DNA of 64,000 nt from Apostichopus japonicus (taxonomy: Eukaryota > Echinodermata > Holothuroidea > Aspidochirotida > Stichopodidae): the NCBI RefSeq assembly GCF_037975245.1, contig NC_092579.1, positions 12,138,678-12,202,677 on the forward strand, written 5' to 3'. Below, one piece after another: positions 23,268-36,830 of this stretch (positions within the stretch are counted from its first letter, which is position 1; each line of letters opens with the position of its first letter). Under the pieces are notes generated by a model. It saw nothing but the letters and a program-made list of their open reading frames with translations. It ran no database searches and was not told the origin of the DNA. The position numbers and the translations under genes were made by a program.

Positions 23268-26200
23268 GTATTAGTTAATCCACCTAATATCTCAGTCCAT
23301 ACAGTGGCGCGATGGCTTGGCGCACTGTACGAGCTGATGATCGAGACTCTCTTTTGCATCCGTGGTTCGAACCCCGGTGGTGACGTCTTTTGCCGATCTT
23401 TTACAGCAAGTGCCTACACAGAGAGCTGTAAGTATTAGTTAATCCACCTAATATCTCAGTCCATACAGTGGCGCGATGGCTTGGCGCACTGTACGAGCTG
23501 ATGATCGAGACTCTCTTTTGCATCCGTGGTTCGACACCCCGGTGATGACATCTTTTGCCGATCTTTTACAGCAAGTGCCTACACGGAGAGCTGTAAGTAT
23601 TAGTTAATCCACCTAATATCTCAGTCCATACAGTGGCGCGATGGCTTGGCGGACTGTACGAGCTGATGATCGAGACTCTCTTTTGCATCCGTGGTTCGAA
23701 CCCCGGTGATGACGTCTTTTACAGCAAGTGCCTACACGGGGAGCTGTAAGTATTAGTTAATCCACCTAATATCTCAGTCCATACAGTGGCGCGATGGCTT
23801 GGCGCACTGTACGAGCTGATGATCGAGACTCTCTTTTGCATCCGTGGTTCGAACCCCGGTGATGACGTCTTTTGCCGATCTTTTACAGCAAGTGCCTACA
23901 CGGAGAGCTGTAAGTATTAGTTAATCCACCTAATATCTCAGTCCATACAGTGGCGCGATGGCTTGGCGCACTGTACGAGCTGATGATCGAGACTCTCTTT
24001 TGCATCCGTGGTTCGAAACCCCGGTGATGACATCTTTTGCCGATCTTTTACAGCAAGTGCCTACACGGAGAGCTGTAAGTATTAGTTAATCCACCTAATA
24101 TCTCAGTCCATACAGTGGCGCGATGGCTTGGCGCACTGTACGAGCTGATGATCGAGACTCTCTTTTGCATCCGTGGTTCGAACCCCGGTGTTGACGTCTT
24201 TTACAGCAAGTGCCTACACGGGGAGCTGTAAGTATTAGTTAATCCACCTAATATCTCAGTCCATACAGTGGCGCGATGGCTTGGTGCACTGTACGAGCTG
24301 ATGATCGAGACTCTCTTTTGCATCCGTGGTTCGAACCACGGTGGTGACGTCTTTTGCCGATCTTTTACAGCAAGTGCCTACACGGGGAGCTGTAAGTATA
24401 AGTTAATCCACCTAATATCTCAGTCCATACAGTGGCGCGATGGCTTGGCGCACTGTACGAGCTGATGATCGAGACTCTCTTTTGCATCCGTGGTTCGAAA
24501 CCCCGGTGATGACATCTTTTGCCGATCTTTTACAGCAAGTGCCTACACGGAGAGCTGTAAGTATTAGTTAATCCACCTAATATCTCAGTCCATACAGTGG
24601 CGCGATGGCTTGGCGGACTGTACGAGCTGATGATCGAGACTCTCTTTTGCATCCGTGGTTCGAACCCCGGTGATGACGTCTTTTACAGCAAGTGCCTACA
24701 CGGGGAGCTGTAAGTATTAGTTAATCCACCTAATATCTCAGTCCATACAGTGGCGCGATGGCTTGGCGCACTGTACGAGCTGATGATCGAGACTCTCTTT
24801 TGCATCCGTGGTTCGAACCCCGGTGATGACGTCTTTTGCCGATCTTTTACAGCAAGTGCCTACACGGAGAGCTGTAAGTATTAGTTAATCCACCTAATAT
24901 CTCAGTCCATACAGTGGCGCGATGGCTTGGCGCACTGTACGAGCTGATGATCGAGACTCTCTTTTGCATCCGTGGTTCGAAACCCCGGTGATGACATCTT
25001 TTGCCGATCTTTTACAGCAAGTGCCTACACGGAGAGCTGTAAGTATTAGTTAATCCACCTAATATCTCAGTCCATACAGTGGCGCGATGGCTTGGCGCAC
25101 TGTACGAGCTGATGATCGAGACTCTCTTTTGCATCCGTGGTTCGAACCCCGGTGTTGACGTCTTTTACAGCAAGTGCCTACACGGGGAGCTGTAAGTATT
25201 AGTTAATCCACCTAATATCTCAGTCCATACAGTGGCGCGATGGCTTGGTGCACTGTACGAGCTGATGATCGAGACTCTCTTTTGCATCCGTGGTTCGAAC
25301 CACGGTGGTGACGTCTTTTGCCGATCTTTTACAGCAAGTGCCTACACGGGGAGCTGTAAGTATAAGTTAATCCACCTGATATCTCAGTCCATACAGTGGC
25401 GCGATGGCTTGGCGCACTGTACGAGCTGATGATCGAGACTCTCTTTTGCATCCGTGGTTCAAACCCCGGTGATGACGTCTTTTACAGCAAGTGCCTACAC
25501 GGGGAGCTGTAAGTATTAGTTAATCCACCTAATATCTCAGTCCATACAGTGGCGCGATGGCTTGGTGCACTGTACGAGCTGATGATCGAGACTCTCTTTT
25601 GCATCCGTGGTTCGAACCACGGTGGTGACGTCTTTTTGCCGATCTTTTACAGCAAGTGCCTACACATGAGCCGTAAGTATTAGTTAATCCACCTAATATC
25701 TCAGTCCATACAGTGGCGCGATGGCTTGGCGCACTGTACGAGCTGATGATCGAAACTCTCTTTTGCATCCGTGGTTCGAACCACGGTGGTGACGTCTTTT
25801 GCCGATCTTTTACAGCAAGTGCCTTCACTGGGAGCTGTAAGTATTAGTTAATCCACCTAATATCTCAGTCCATACAGTGGCACCATGGCTTGGCGCACTG
25901 TACGAGCTGATGATCGAGACTCTCTTTTGCATCGGTGGTTCGAACCCCGGTGGTGACGTCTTTTGCCGATCTTTTACAGCAAGTGCCTACACGGGGAGCT
26001 GTAAGTATTAGTTAATCCACCTAATATCTCAGTCCATACAGTGGCGCGATGGCTTGGCGCACTGTACGAGCTGATGATCGAGACTCTCTTTTGCATCCGT
26101 GGTTCGAACCCCGGTGGTGACGTCTTTTACAGCAAGTGCCTACACGGGGAGCTGTAAGTATTAGTTAATCCACCTAATATCTCAGTCCATACAGTGGCGC

Positions 26201-29047
26201 GATGGCTTGGCGCACTGTACGAGCTGATGATCGAGACTCTCTTTTGCATCCGTGGTTCGAACCCCGGTGGTGACGTCTTTTGCCGATCTTTTACAGCAAG
26301 TGCCTACACAGAGAGCTGTAAGTATTAGTTAATCCACCTAATATCTCAGTCCATACAGTGGCGCGATGGCTTGGCGCACTGTACGAGCTGATGATCGAGA
26401 CTCTCTTTTGCATCCGTGGTTCGACACCCCGGTGATGACATCTTTTGCCGATCTTTTACAGCAAGTGCCTACACGGAGAGCTGTAAGTATTAGTTAATCC
26501 ACCTAATATCTCAGTCCATACAGTGGCGCGATGGCTTGGCGGACTGTACGAGCTGATGATCGAGACTCTCTTTTGCATCCGTGGTTCGAACCCCGGTGAT
26601 GACGTCTTTTACAGCAAGTGCCTACACGGGGAGCTGTAAGTATTAGTTAATCCACCTAATATCTCAGTCCATACAGTGGCGCGATGGCTTGGCGCACTGT
26701 ACGAGCTGATGATCGAGACTCTCTTTTGCATCCGTGGTTCGAACCCCGGTGATGACGTCTTTTGCCGATCTTTTACAGCAAGTGCCTACACGGAGAGCTG
26801 TAAGTATTAGTTAATCCACCTAATATCTCAGTCCATACAGTGGCGCGATGGCTTGGCGCACTGTACGAGCTGATGATCGAGACTCTCTTTTGCATCCGTG
26901 GTTCGAAACCCCGGTGATGACATCTTTTGCCGATCTTTTACAGCAAGTGCCTACACGGAGAGCTGTAAGTATTAGTTAATCCACCTAATATCTCAGTCCA
27001 TACAGTGGCGCGATGGCTTGGCGCACTGTACGAGCTGATGATCGAGACTCTCTTTTGCATCCGTGGTTCGAACCCCGGTGTTGACGTCTTTTACAGCAAG
27101 TGCCTACACGGGGAGCTGTAAGTATTAGTTAATCCACCTAATATCTCAGTCCATACAGTGGCGCGATGGCTTGGTGCACTGTACGAGCTGATGATCGAGA
27201 CTCTCTTTTGCATCCGTGGTTCGAACCACGGTGGTGACGTCTTTTGCCGATCTTTTACAGCAAGTGCCTACACGGGGAGCTGTAAGTATAAGTTAATCCA
27301 CCTAATATCTCAGTCCATACAGTGGCGCGATGGCTTGGCGCACTGTACGAGCTGATGATCGAGACTCTCTTTTGCATCCGTGGTTCGAAACCCCGGTGAT
27401 GACATCTTTTGCCGATCTTTTACAGCAAGTGCCTACACGGAGAGCTGTAAGTATTAGTTAATCCACCTAATATCTCAGTCCATACAGTGGCGCGATGGCT
27501 TGGCGGACTGTACGAGCTGATGATCGAGACTCTCTTTTGCATCCGTGGTTCGAACCCCGGTGATGACGTCTTTTACAGCAAGTGCCTACACGGGGAGCTG
27601 TAAGTATTAGTTAATCCACCTAATATCTCAGTCCATACAGTGGCGCGATGGCTTGGCGCACTGTACGAGCTGATGATCGAGACTCTCTTTTGCATCCGTG
27701 GTTCGAACCCCGGTGATGACGTCTTTTGCCGATCTTTTACAGCAAGTGCCTACACGGAGAGCTGTAAGTATTAGTTAATCCACCTAATATCTCAGTCCAT
27801 ACAGTGGCGCGATGGCTTGGCGCACTGTACGAGCTGATGATCGAGACTCTCTTTTGCATCCGTGGTTCGAAACCCCGGTGATGACATCTTTTGCCGATCT
27901 TTTACAGCAAGTGCCTACACGGAGAGCTGTAAGTATTAGTTAATCCACCTAATATCTCAGTCCATACAGTGGCGCGATGGCTTGGCGCACTGTACGAGCT
28001 GATGATCGAGACTCTCTTTTGCATCCGTGGTTCGAACCCCGGTGTTGACGTCTTTTACAGCAAGTGCCTACACGGGGAGCTGTAAGTATTAGTTAATCCA
28101 CCTAATATCTCAGTCCATACAGTGGCGCGATGGCTTGGTGCACTGTACGAGCTGATGATCGAGACTCTCTTTTGCATCCGTGGTTCGAACCACGGTGGTG
28201 ACGTCTTTTGCCGATCTTTTACAGCAAGTGCCTACACGGGGAGCTGTAAGTATAAGTTAATCCACCTGATATCTCAGTCCATACAGTGGCGCGATGGCTT
28301 GGCGCACTGTACGAGCTGATGATCGAGACTCTCTTTTGCATCCGTGGTTCAAACCCCGGTGATGACGTCTTTTACAGCAAGTGCCTACACGGGGAGCTGT
28401 AAGTATTAGTTAATCCACCTAATATCTCAGTCCATACAGTGGCGCGATGGCTTGGTGCACTGTACGAGCTGATGATCGAGACTCTCTTTTGCATCCGTGG
28501 TTCGAACCACGGTGGTGACGTCTTTTTGCCGATCTTTTACAGCAAGTGCCTACACATGAGCCGTAAGTATTAGTTAATCCACCTAATATCTCAGTCCATA
28601 CAGTGGCGCGATGGCTTGGCGCACTGTACGAGCTGATGATCGAAACTCTCTTTTGCATCCGTGGTTCGAACCACGGTGGTGACGTCTTTTGCCGATCTTT
28701 TACAGCAAGTGCCTTCACTGGGAGCTGTAAGTATTAGTTAATCCACCTAATATCTCAGTCCATACAGTGGCACCATGGCTTGGCGCACTGTACGAGCTGA
28801 TGATCGAGACTCTCTTTTGCATCGGTGGTTCGAACCCCGGTGGTGACGTCTTTTGCCGATCTTTTACAGCAAGTGCCTACACGGGGAGCTGTAAGTATTA
28901 GTTAATCCACCTAATATCTCAGTCCATACAGTGGCGCGATGGCTTGGCGCACTGTACGAGCTGATGATCGAGACTCTCTTTTGCATCCGTGGTTCGAACC
29001 CCGGTGATGACGTCTTTTACAGCAAGTGCCTACACGGGGAGCTGTAA
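23268..29047 (+). repeat. Tandem 18-mer higher-order repeat (2 x 2890 bp) with nested 6-mer (964 bp)
   Basis: Units 23268-26157 and 26158-29047 match monomer for monomer. Shared private changes include ttcgacacccc, caccatgg, cacatgagccg and atcggtgg. Within each unit a six-monomer block of 964 bp (165+153+164+165+153+164) is itself duplicated, seen in the cttggtgcac monomers at 24268 and 25232, and at 27158 and 28122. The difference I noticed between units is ggtggtgac versus ggtgatgac in the last monomer. The nesting shows two successive rounds of unequal exchange. Confidence 0.92.
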
Positions 29048-31329
29048 GTATTAGTTAATCCACCAAATATCTCAGTCCATACAGTGGCGCGATGGCTTGG
29101 CGCACTGTACGAGCTGATGATCGAGACTCTCTTTTGCATCCGTGGTTCGAACCACGGTGGTGACGTGTTTTGCCGAACTTTAACAGCAAGTGCCTACACG
29201 GGGAGCTGTAAGTATTAGTTAATCCACCTGATATCTCAGTCCATACAGTGGCGCGATGGCTTGGCGCACTGTACGAGCTGATGATCGAGACTCTCTTTTG
29301 CATCCGTGGTTCGAACCCTGGTGATGAGGTCTTTTACAGCAAGTGCCTACACGGGGAGCTGTAAGTATTAGTTAATCCACCTAATATCTCAGTCCATACA
29401 GTGGCGCGATGGCTTGGCGCACTGTGCGAGCTGATGATCGAGACTCTCTTTTGCATCCGTGGTTCGAAACCCCGGTGATGACGTCTTTTGCCGATCTTTT
29501 ACAACAAGTGCCTACACGGAGAGCTGTAAGTATTAGTTAATCCACCTGATATCTCAGTCCATACAGTGGCGCGATGGCTTGGCGCACTGTACGAGCTGAT
29601 GATCGAGACTCTCTTTTGCATCCGTGGTTCGAACCCCGGTGATGAGGTCTTTTACAGCAAGTGCCTACACGGGGAGCTGTAAGTATTAGTTAATCCACCT
29701 AATATCTCAGTCCATACAGTGGCGCGATGGCTTGGCGCACTGTACGAGCTGATGATCGAGACTCTCTTTTGCATCCGTGGTTCGAACCCCGGTGATGACG
29801 TCTTTTACAGCAAGTGCCTACACGGGGAGCTGTAAGTATTAGTTAATCCACCTAATATCTCAGTCCATACAGTGGCGCGATGGCTTGGTGCACTGTACGA
29901 GCTGATGATCGAGACTCTCTTTTGCATCCGTGGTTCGAACCCCGGTGGTGACGTCTTTTGCCGATCTTTTACAGCAAGTGCCTACACGGGGAGCTGTAAG
30001 TATTAGTTAATCCACCTGATATCTCAGTCCATACAGTGGCGCGATGGCTTGGCGCACTGTACGAGCTGATGATCGAGACTCTCTTTTGCATCCGTGGTTC
30101 GAACCCCGGTGATGACGTCTTTTACAGCAAGTGCCTACACGGGGAGCTGTAAGTATTAGTTAATCCACCTAATATCTCAGTCCATACAGTGGCGCGATGG
30201 CTTGGTGCACTGTACGAGCTGATGATCGAGACTCTCTTTTGCATCCGTGGTTCGAACCCCGGTGATGACGTCTTTTACAGCAAGTGCCTACACGGGGAGC
30301 TGTAAGTATTAGTTAATCCACCTAATATCTCAGTCCATACAGTGGCGCGATGGATTGGTGCACTGTACGAGCTGATGATCGAGACTTTCTTTTGCATCCG
30401 TGGTTCGAACCCCGGTGATGACGTCTTTTACAGCAAGTGCCTACACGGGGAGCTGTAAGTATTAGTTAATCCACCTAATATCTCAGTCCATACAGTGGCG
30501 CGATGGCTTGGCGCACTGTACGAGCTGATGATCGAGACTCTCTTTTGCATCCGTGGTTCGAACCCCGGTGATCACGTCTTTTACAGCAAGTGCCTACACG
30601 GGGAGCTGTAAGTATTAGTTAATCCACCTAATATCTCAGTCCATACAGTGGCGCGATGGCTTGGCGCACTGTGCGAGCTGATGATCGAGACTCTCTTTTG
30701 CATCCGTGGTTCGAACCCCGGTGATGACGTCTTTTACAGCAAGTGCCTACACGGGGAGCTGTAAGTATTAGTTAATCCACCTAATATCTCAGTCCATACA
30801 GTGGCGCGATGGCTTGGCGCACTGTACGAGCTGATGATCGAGACTCTCTTTTGCATCCGTGGTTCGAACCCCGGTGGTGACGTCTTTTGCCGATCTTTTA
30901 CAGCAAGTGCCTACACGGGGAGCTGTAAGTATTAGTTAATCCACCTAATATCTCAGTCCATACAGTGGCTCGATGGCTTGGCGCACTGTACGAGCTGATG
31001 ATCGAAACTCTCTTTTGCATCCGTGGTTCGAACCCCGGTGATGACGTCTTTTACAGCAAGTGCCTACACGGGGAGCTGTAAGTATTAGTTAATCCACCTA
31101 ATATCTCAGTCAATACAGTGGCGCGATGGCTTGGCGCACTGTACGAGCTGATGATCGAGACTCTCTTTTGCATCCGTGGTTCGAACCCCGGTGGTGACGT
31201 CTTTTGCCGATCTTTTACAGCAAGTGCCTACACGGAGAGCTGTAAGTATTAGTTAATCCACCTAATATCTCAGTCCATACAGTGGCTCGATGGCTTGGCG
31301 CACTGTTCGAGCTGATGATCGAGACTCTC

Positions 31330-34300
31330 TTTTGCATCCGTGGTTCGAACCCCGGTGATGACGTCTTTTGCCGATTTTTTACAGCAAGTGCCTACACGGG
31401 GAGCTGTAAGTATTAGTTAATCCACCTAATATCTCAGTCCATACAGTGGCGCGATGGCTTGGCGCACTGTACGAGCTGATGATCGAGACTCTCTTTTGCA
31501 TCCGTGGTTCGAACCCCGGTGATGACGTCTTTTACAGCAAGTGCCTACACGGGGAGCTGTAAGTATTAGTTAATTCACCTAATATCTAAGTCCATACAGT
31601 GGCGCGATGGCTTGGCGCACTGTGCGAGCTGATGATCGAGACTCTCTTTTGCATCTGTGGTTCGAACCCCGGTGGTGACGTCTTTTGCCGATCTTTTACA
31701 GCAAGTGCCTACACGGGGAGCTGTAAGTATTAGTTAATCCACCTAATATCTCAGTCCATACAGTGGCGCCATGGCTTGGCGCACTGTGCGAGCTGATGAT
31801 CGAGACTCTCTTTTGCATCCGTGTTCGAACCCCGGTGGTGACGTCTTTTGCCGATCTTTTACAGCAAGTGCCTACACGGGGAGCTGTAAGTATTAGTTAA
31901 TCCACCTAATATCTCAGTCCATACAGTGGCGCGATGGCTTGGCGCACTGTGCGAGCTGATGATCGAGACTCTCTTTTGCATCCGTGGTTCGAACCCCGGT
32001 GGTGACGTCTTTTGCCGATCTTTTACAGCAAGTGCCTACACGGGGAGCTGTAAGTATTAGTTAAGCCACCTAATATCTCAGTCCATACAGTGGCGCGATG
32101 GCTTGGCGCACTGTACGAGCTGATGATCGAGACTCTCTTTTGCATCCGTGGTTCGAACCCCGGTGATGACGTCTTTTACAGCAAGTGCCTACACGGGGAG
32201 CTGTAAGTATTAGTTAATCCACCAAATATCTCAGTCCATACAGTGGCGCGATGGCTTGGCGCACTGTGCGAGCTGATGATCGAGACTCTCTTTTGCATCC
32301 GTGGTTCGAACCCCGGTGGTGACGTCTTTTGCCGATCTTTTACAGCAAGTGCCTACACGGGGAGCTGTAAGTATTAGTTAATCCACTTAATATCTCAGTC
32401 CATACAGTAACGCGATGGCTTGGCGCACTGTGCGAGCTGATGATCTAGTCTCTCTTTTGCATCCGTGGTTCGAACCCCGGTCGTGACATCTTTTGCCGAT
32501 CTTTTACAGCAAGTGCCTACACAAAGAGCTGTAAGTATTAGTTAATCCACCTAATATCTCAGTCCATACAGTGGCGCGATGGCTTGGCGCACTGTACGAG
32601 CTGATGATCGAGACTCTCTTTTGCATCCGTGGTTCGAACCCCGGTGGTGACGTCTTTTGCCGAACTTTTACAGCAAGTGCCTACACGGAGAGCTGTAAGT
32701 ATTAGTTAATCCACCTCATATCTCAGTCCATACAGTGGCGCGATGGCTTGGCGGACTGTGCGAGCTGATGATCGAGACTCTCTTTTGCATCCGTGGTTCG
32801 AACCCCGGTGGTGACGTCTTTTGCCGATCTTTTACAGCAAGTGCCTACACGGGGAGCTTTAAGTATTAGTTAATCCACCTAATATCTCAGTCCATACAGT
32901 AGCGCAATGGCTTGGAGCACTGTGCGAGCTAAAGATCGAGAATCTCTTTTGCATCCGTGGTTCGAACCCCGGTGGTGACGTCTTTTGCCGATCTTTTACA
33001 TCAAGTGCCTACACGGGGAGCTGTAAGTATTAGTTAATCCACCTAATGTCTCAGTCCATACAGTGGCGCGATGGCTTGGCGCACTGTACGAGCTGATGAT
33101 CGAGACTCTCTTTTGCATCCGTGGTTCGAACCCCGGTGGTGACGTCTTTTGCCGATCTTTTACATCAAGTGCCTACACGGGGAGCTGTAAGTATTAGTTA
33201 ATCCACCTAATGTCTCAGTCCATACAGTGGCGCGATGGCTTGGCGCACTGTACGAGCTAATGATCGAGACTCTCTTTTGCATCCGTGGTTCGAACCCCGG
33301 TGATGACGTCTTTTACAGCAAGTGCCTACACGGGGAGCTGTAAGTATTAGTTAATCCACCAAATATCTCAGTCCATACAGTGGCGCGATGGCTTGGCGCA
33401 CTGTGCGAGCTGATGATCGAGACTCTCTTTTGCATCCGTGGTTCGAACCCCGGTGATGACGTCTTTTGCCGATCTTTTACAGCAAGTGCCTACACGGGGA
33501 GCTGTAAGTATTAGTTAATCCACCTAATATATCAGTCCATACAATGGCGCGATGGCTTGGCGCACTGTGCGAGCTTATGATCGAGACTCTCTTTTGCATC
33601 CGTGGTTCGAACCCCGGTGGTGACGTCTTTTGCCGATCTTTTACAGCAAGTGCCTACACGGGGAGCTGTAAGTATTAGTTAATCCACCTAATATCTCAGT
33701 CCATACAGTGGCGCGATGGCTTGGCGCACTGTACAAGCTGATGATCGAGACTCTCTTTTGCATCCGTGGTTCGAACCCCGGTGGTGACGTCTTTGCCGAT
33801 CTTTTACAGCAAGTGCCTACACGGAGAGCTGTAAGTATTAGTTAATCCACCTAATATCTCAGTCCATACAGTGGCGCGATGGCTTGGCGCACTGTACGAG
33901 CTGATGATCGAGACTCTCTTTTGCATCCGTGGTTCGAACCCCGGTGGTGACGTCTTTTGCCGAACTTTTACAGCAAGTGCCTACACGGAGAGCTGTAAGT
34001 ATTAGTTAATCCACCTCATATCTCAGTCCATACAGTGGCGCGATGGCTTGGCGGACTGTGCGAGCTGATGATCGAGACTCTCTTTTGCATCCGTGGTTCG
34101 AACCCCGGTGATGACGTCTTTTGCCGATTTTTTACAGCAAGTGCCTACACGGGGAGCTGTAAGTATTAGTTAATCCACCTAATATCTCAGTCCATACAGT
34201 GGCGCGATGGCTTGGCGCACTGTACGAGCTGATGATCGAGACTCTCTTTTGCATCCGTGGTTCGAACCCCGGTGATGACGTCTTTTACAGCAAGTGCCTA

Positions 34301-36830
34301 CACGGGGAGCTGTAAGTATTAGTTAATTCACCTAATATCTAAGTCCATACAGTGGCGCGATGGCTTGGCGCACTGTGCGAGCTGATGATCGAGACTCTCT
34401 TTTGCATCTGTGGTTCGAACCCCGGTGGTGACGTCTTTTGCCGATCTTTTACAGCAAGTGCCTACACGGGGAGCTGTAAGTATTAGTTAATCCACCTAAT
34501 ATCTCAGTCCATACAGTGGCGCCATGGCTTGGCGCACTGTGCGAGCTGATGATCGAGACTCTCTTTTGCATCCGTGTTCGAACCCCGGTGGTGACGTCTT
34601 TTGCCGATCTTTTACAGCAAGTGCCTACACGGGGAGCTGTAAGTATTAGTTAATCCACCTAATATCTCAGTCCATACAGTGGCGCGATGGCTTGGCGCAC
34701 TGTGCGAGCTGATGATCGAGACTCTCTTTTGCATCCGTGGTTCGAACCCCGGTGGTGACGTCTTTTGCCGATCTTTTACAGCAAGTGCCTACACGGGGAG
34801 CTGTAAGTATTAGTTAAGCCACCTAATATCTCAGTCCATACAGTGGCGCGATGGCTTGGCGCACTGTACGAGCTGATGATCGAGACTCTCTTTTGCATCC
34901 GTGGTTCGAACCCCGGTGATGACGTCTTTTACAGCAAGTGCCTACACGGGGAGCTGTAAGTATTAGTTAATCCACCAAATATCTCAGTCCATACAGTGGC
35001 GCGATGGCTTGGCGCACTGTGCGAGCTGATGATCGAGACTCTCTTTTGCATCCGTGGTTCGAACCCCGGTGGTGACGTCTTTTGCCGATCTTTTACAGCA
35101 AGTGCCTACACGGGGAGCTGTAAGTATTAGTTAATCCACTTAATATCTCAGTCCATACAGTAACGCGATGGCTTGGCGCACTGTGCGAGCTGATGATCTA
35201 GTCTCTCTTTTGCATCCGTGGTTCGAACCCCGGTCGTGACATCTTTTGCCGATCTTTTACAGCAAGTGCCTACACAAAGAGCTGTAAGTATTAGTTAATC
35301 CACCTAATATCTCAGTCCATACAGTGGCGCGATGGCTTGGCGCACTGTACGAGCTGATGATCGAGACTCTCTTTTGCATCCGTGGTTCGAACCCCGGTGG
35401 TGACGTCTTTTGCCGAACTTTTACAGCAAGTGCCTACACGGAGAGCTGTAAGTATTAGTTAATCCACCTCATATCTCAGTCCATACAGTGGCGCGATGGC
35501 TTGGCGGACTGTGCGAGCTGATGATCGAGACTCTCTTTTGCATCCGTGGTTCGAACCCCGGTGGTGACGTCTTTTGCCGATCTTTTACAGCAAGTGCCTA
35601 CACGGGGAGCTTTAAGTATTAGTTAATCCACCTAATATCTCAGTCCATACAGTAGCGCAATGGCTTGGAGCACTGTGCGAGCTAAAGATCGAGAATCTCT
35701 TTTGCATCCGTGGTTCGAACCCCGGTGGTGACGTCTTTTGCCGATCTTTTACATCAAGTGCCTACACGGGGAGCTGTAAGTATTAGTTAATCCACCTAAT
35801 GTCTCAGTCCATACAGTGGCGCGATGGCTTGGCGCACTGTACGAGCTGATGATCGAGACTCTCTTTTGCATCCGTGGTTCGAACCCCGGTGGTGACGTCT
35901 TTTGCCGATCTTTTACATCAAGTGCCTACACGGGGAGCTGTAAGTATTAGTTAATCCACCTAATGTCTCAGTCCATACAGTGGCGCGATGGCTTGGCGCA
36001 CTGTACGAGCTAATGATCGAGACTCTCTTTTGCATCCGTGGTTCGAACCCCGGTGATGACGTCTTTTACAGCAAGTGCCTACACGGGGAGCTGTAAGTAT
36101 TAGTTAATCCACCAAATATCTCAGTCCATACAGTGGCGCGATGGCTTGGCGCACTGTGCGAGCTGATGATCGAGACTCTCTTTTGCATCCGTGGTTCGAA
36201 CCCCGGTGATGACGTCTTTTGCCGATCTTTTACAGCAAGTGCCTACACGGGGAGCTGTAAGTATTAGTTAATCCACCTAATATATCAGTCCATACAATGG
36301 CGCGATGGCTTGGCGCACTGTGCGAGCTTATGATCGAGACTCTCTTTTGCATCCGTGGTTCGAACCCCGGTGGTGACGTCTTTTGCCGATCTTTTACAGC
36401 AAGTGCCTACACGGGGAGCTGTAAGTATTAGTTAATCCACCTAATATCTCAGTCCATACAGTGGCGCGATGGCTTGGCGCACTGTACAAGCTGATGATCG
36501 AGACTCTCTTTTGCATCCGTGGTTCGAACCCCGGTGGTGACGTCTTTGCCGATCTTTTACAGCAAGTGCCTACACGGAGAGCTGTAAGTATTAGTTAATC
36601 CACCTAATATCTCAGTCCATACAGTGGCGCGATGGCTTGGCGCACTGTACGAGCTGATGATCGAGACTCTCTTTTGCATCCGTGGTTCGAACCCCGGTGG
36701 TGACGTCTTTTGCCGAACTTTTACAGCAAGTGCCTACACGGAGAGCTGTAAGTATTAGTTAATCCACCTCATATCTCAGTCCATACAGTGGCGCGATGGC
36801 TTGGCGGACTGTGCGAGCTGATGATCGAGA
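31330..36830 (+). repeat. Tandem higher-order repeat of ~2753 bp with a further 1300-bp partial copy
   Basis: Rare variants recur at a 2753-bp offset: ggcgccatgg at 31766 and 34519; agtagcgcaa at 32898 and 35651; also taattcacc, taagccacc and gatctagtctc. The agtagcgcaa monomer occurs again at 36951, 1300 bp later, so part of the block was duplicated once more. The boundary between the two main copies lies inside a monomer (near 34.08 kb), where the left half matches one variant and the right half another. This suggests exchange within a unit. Confidence 0.85.
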
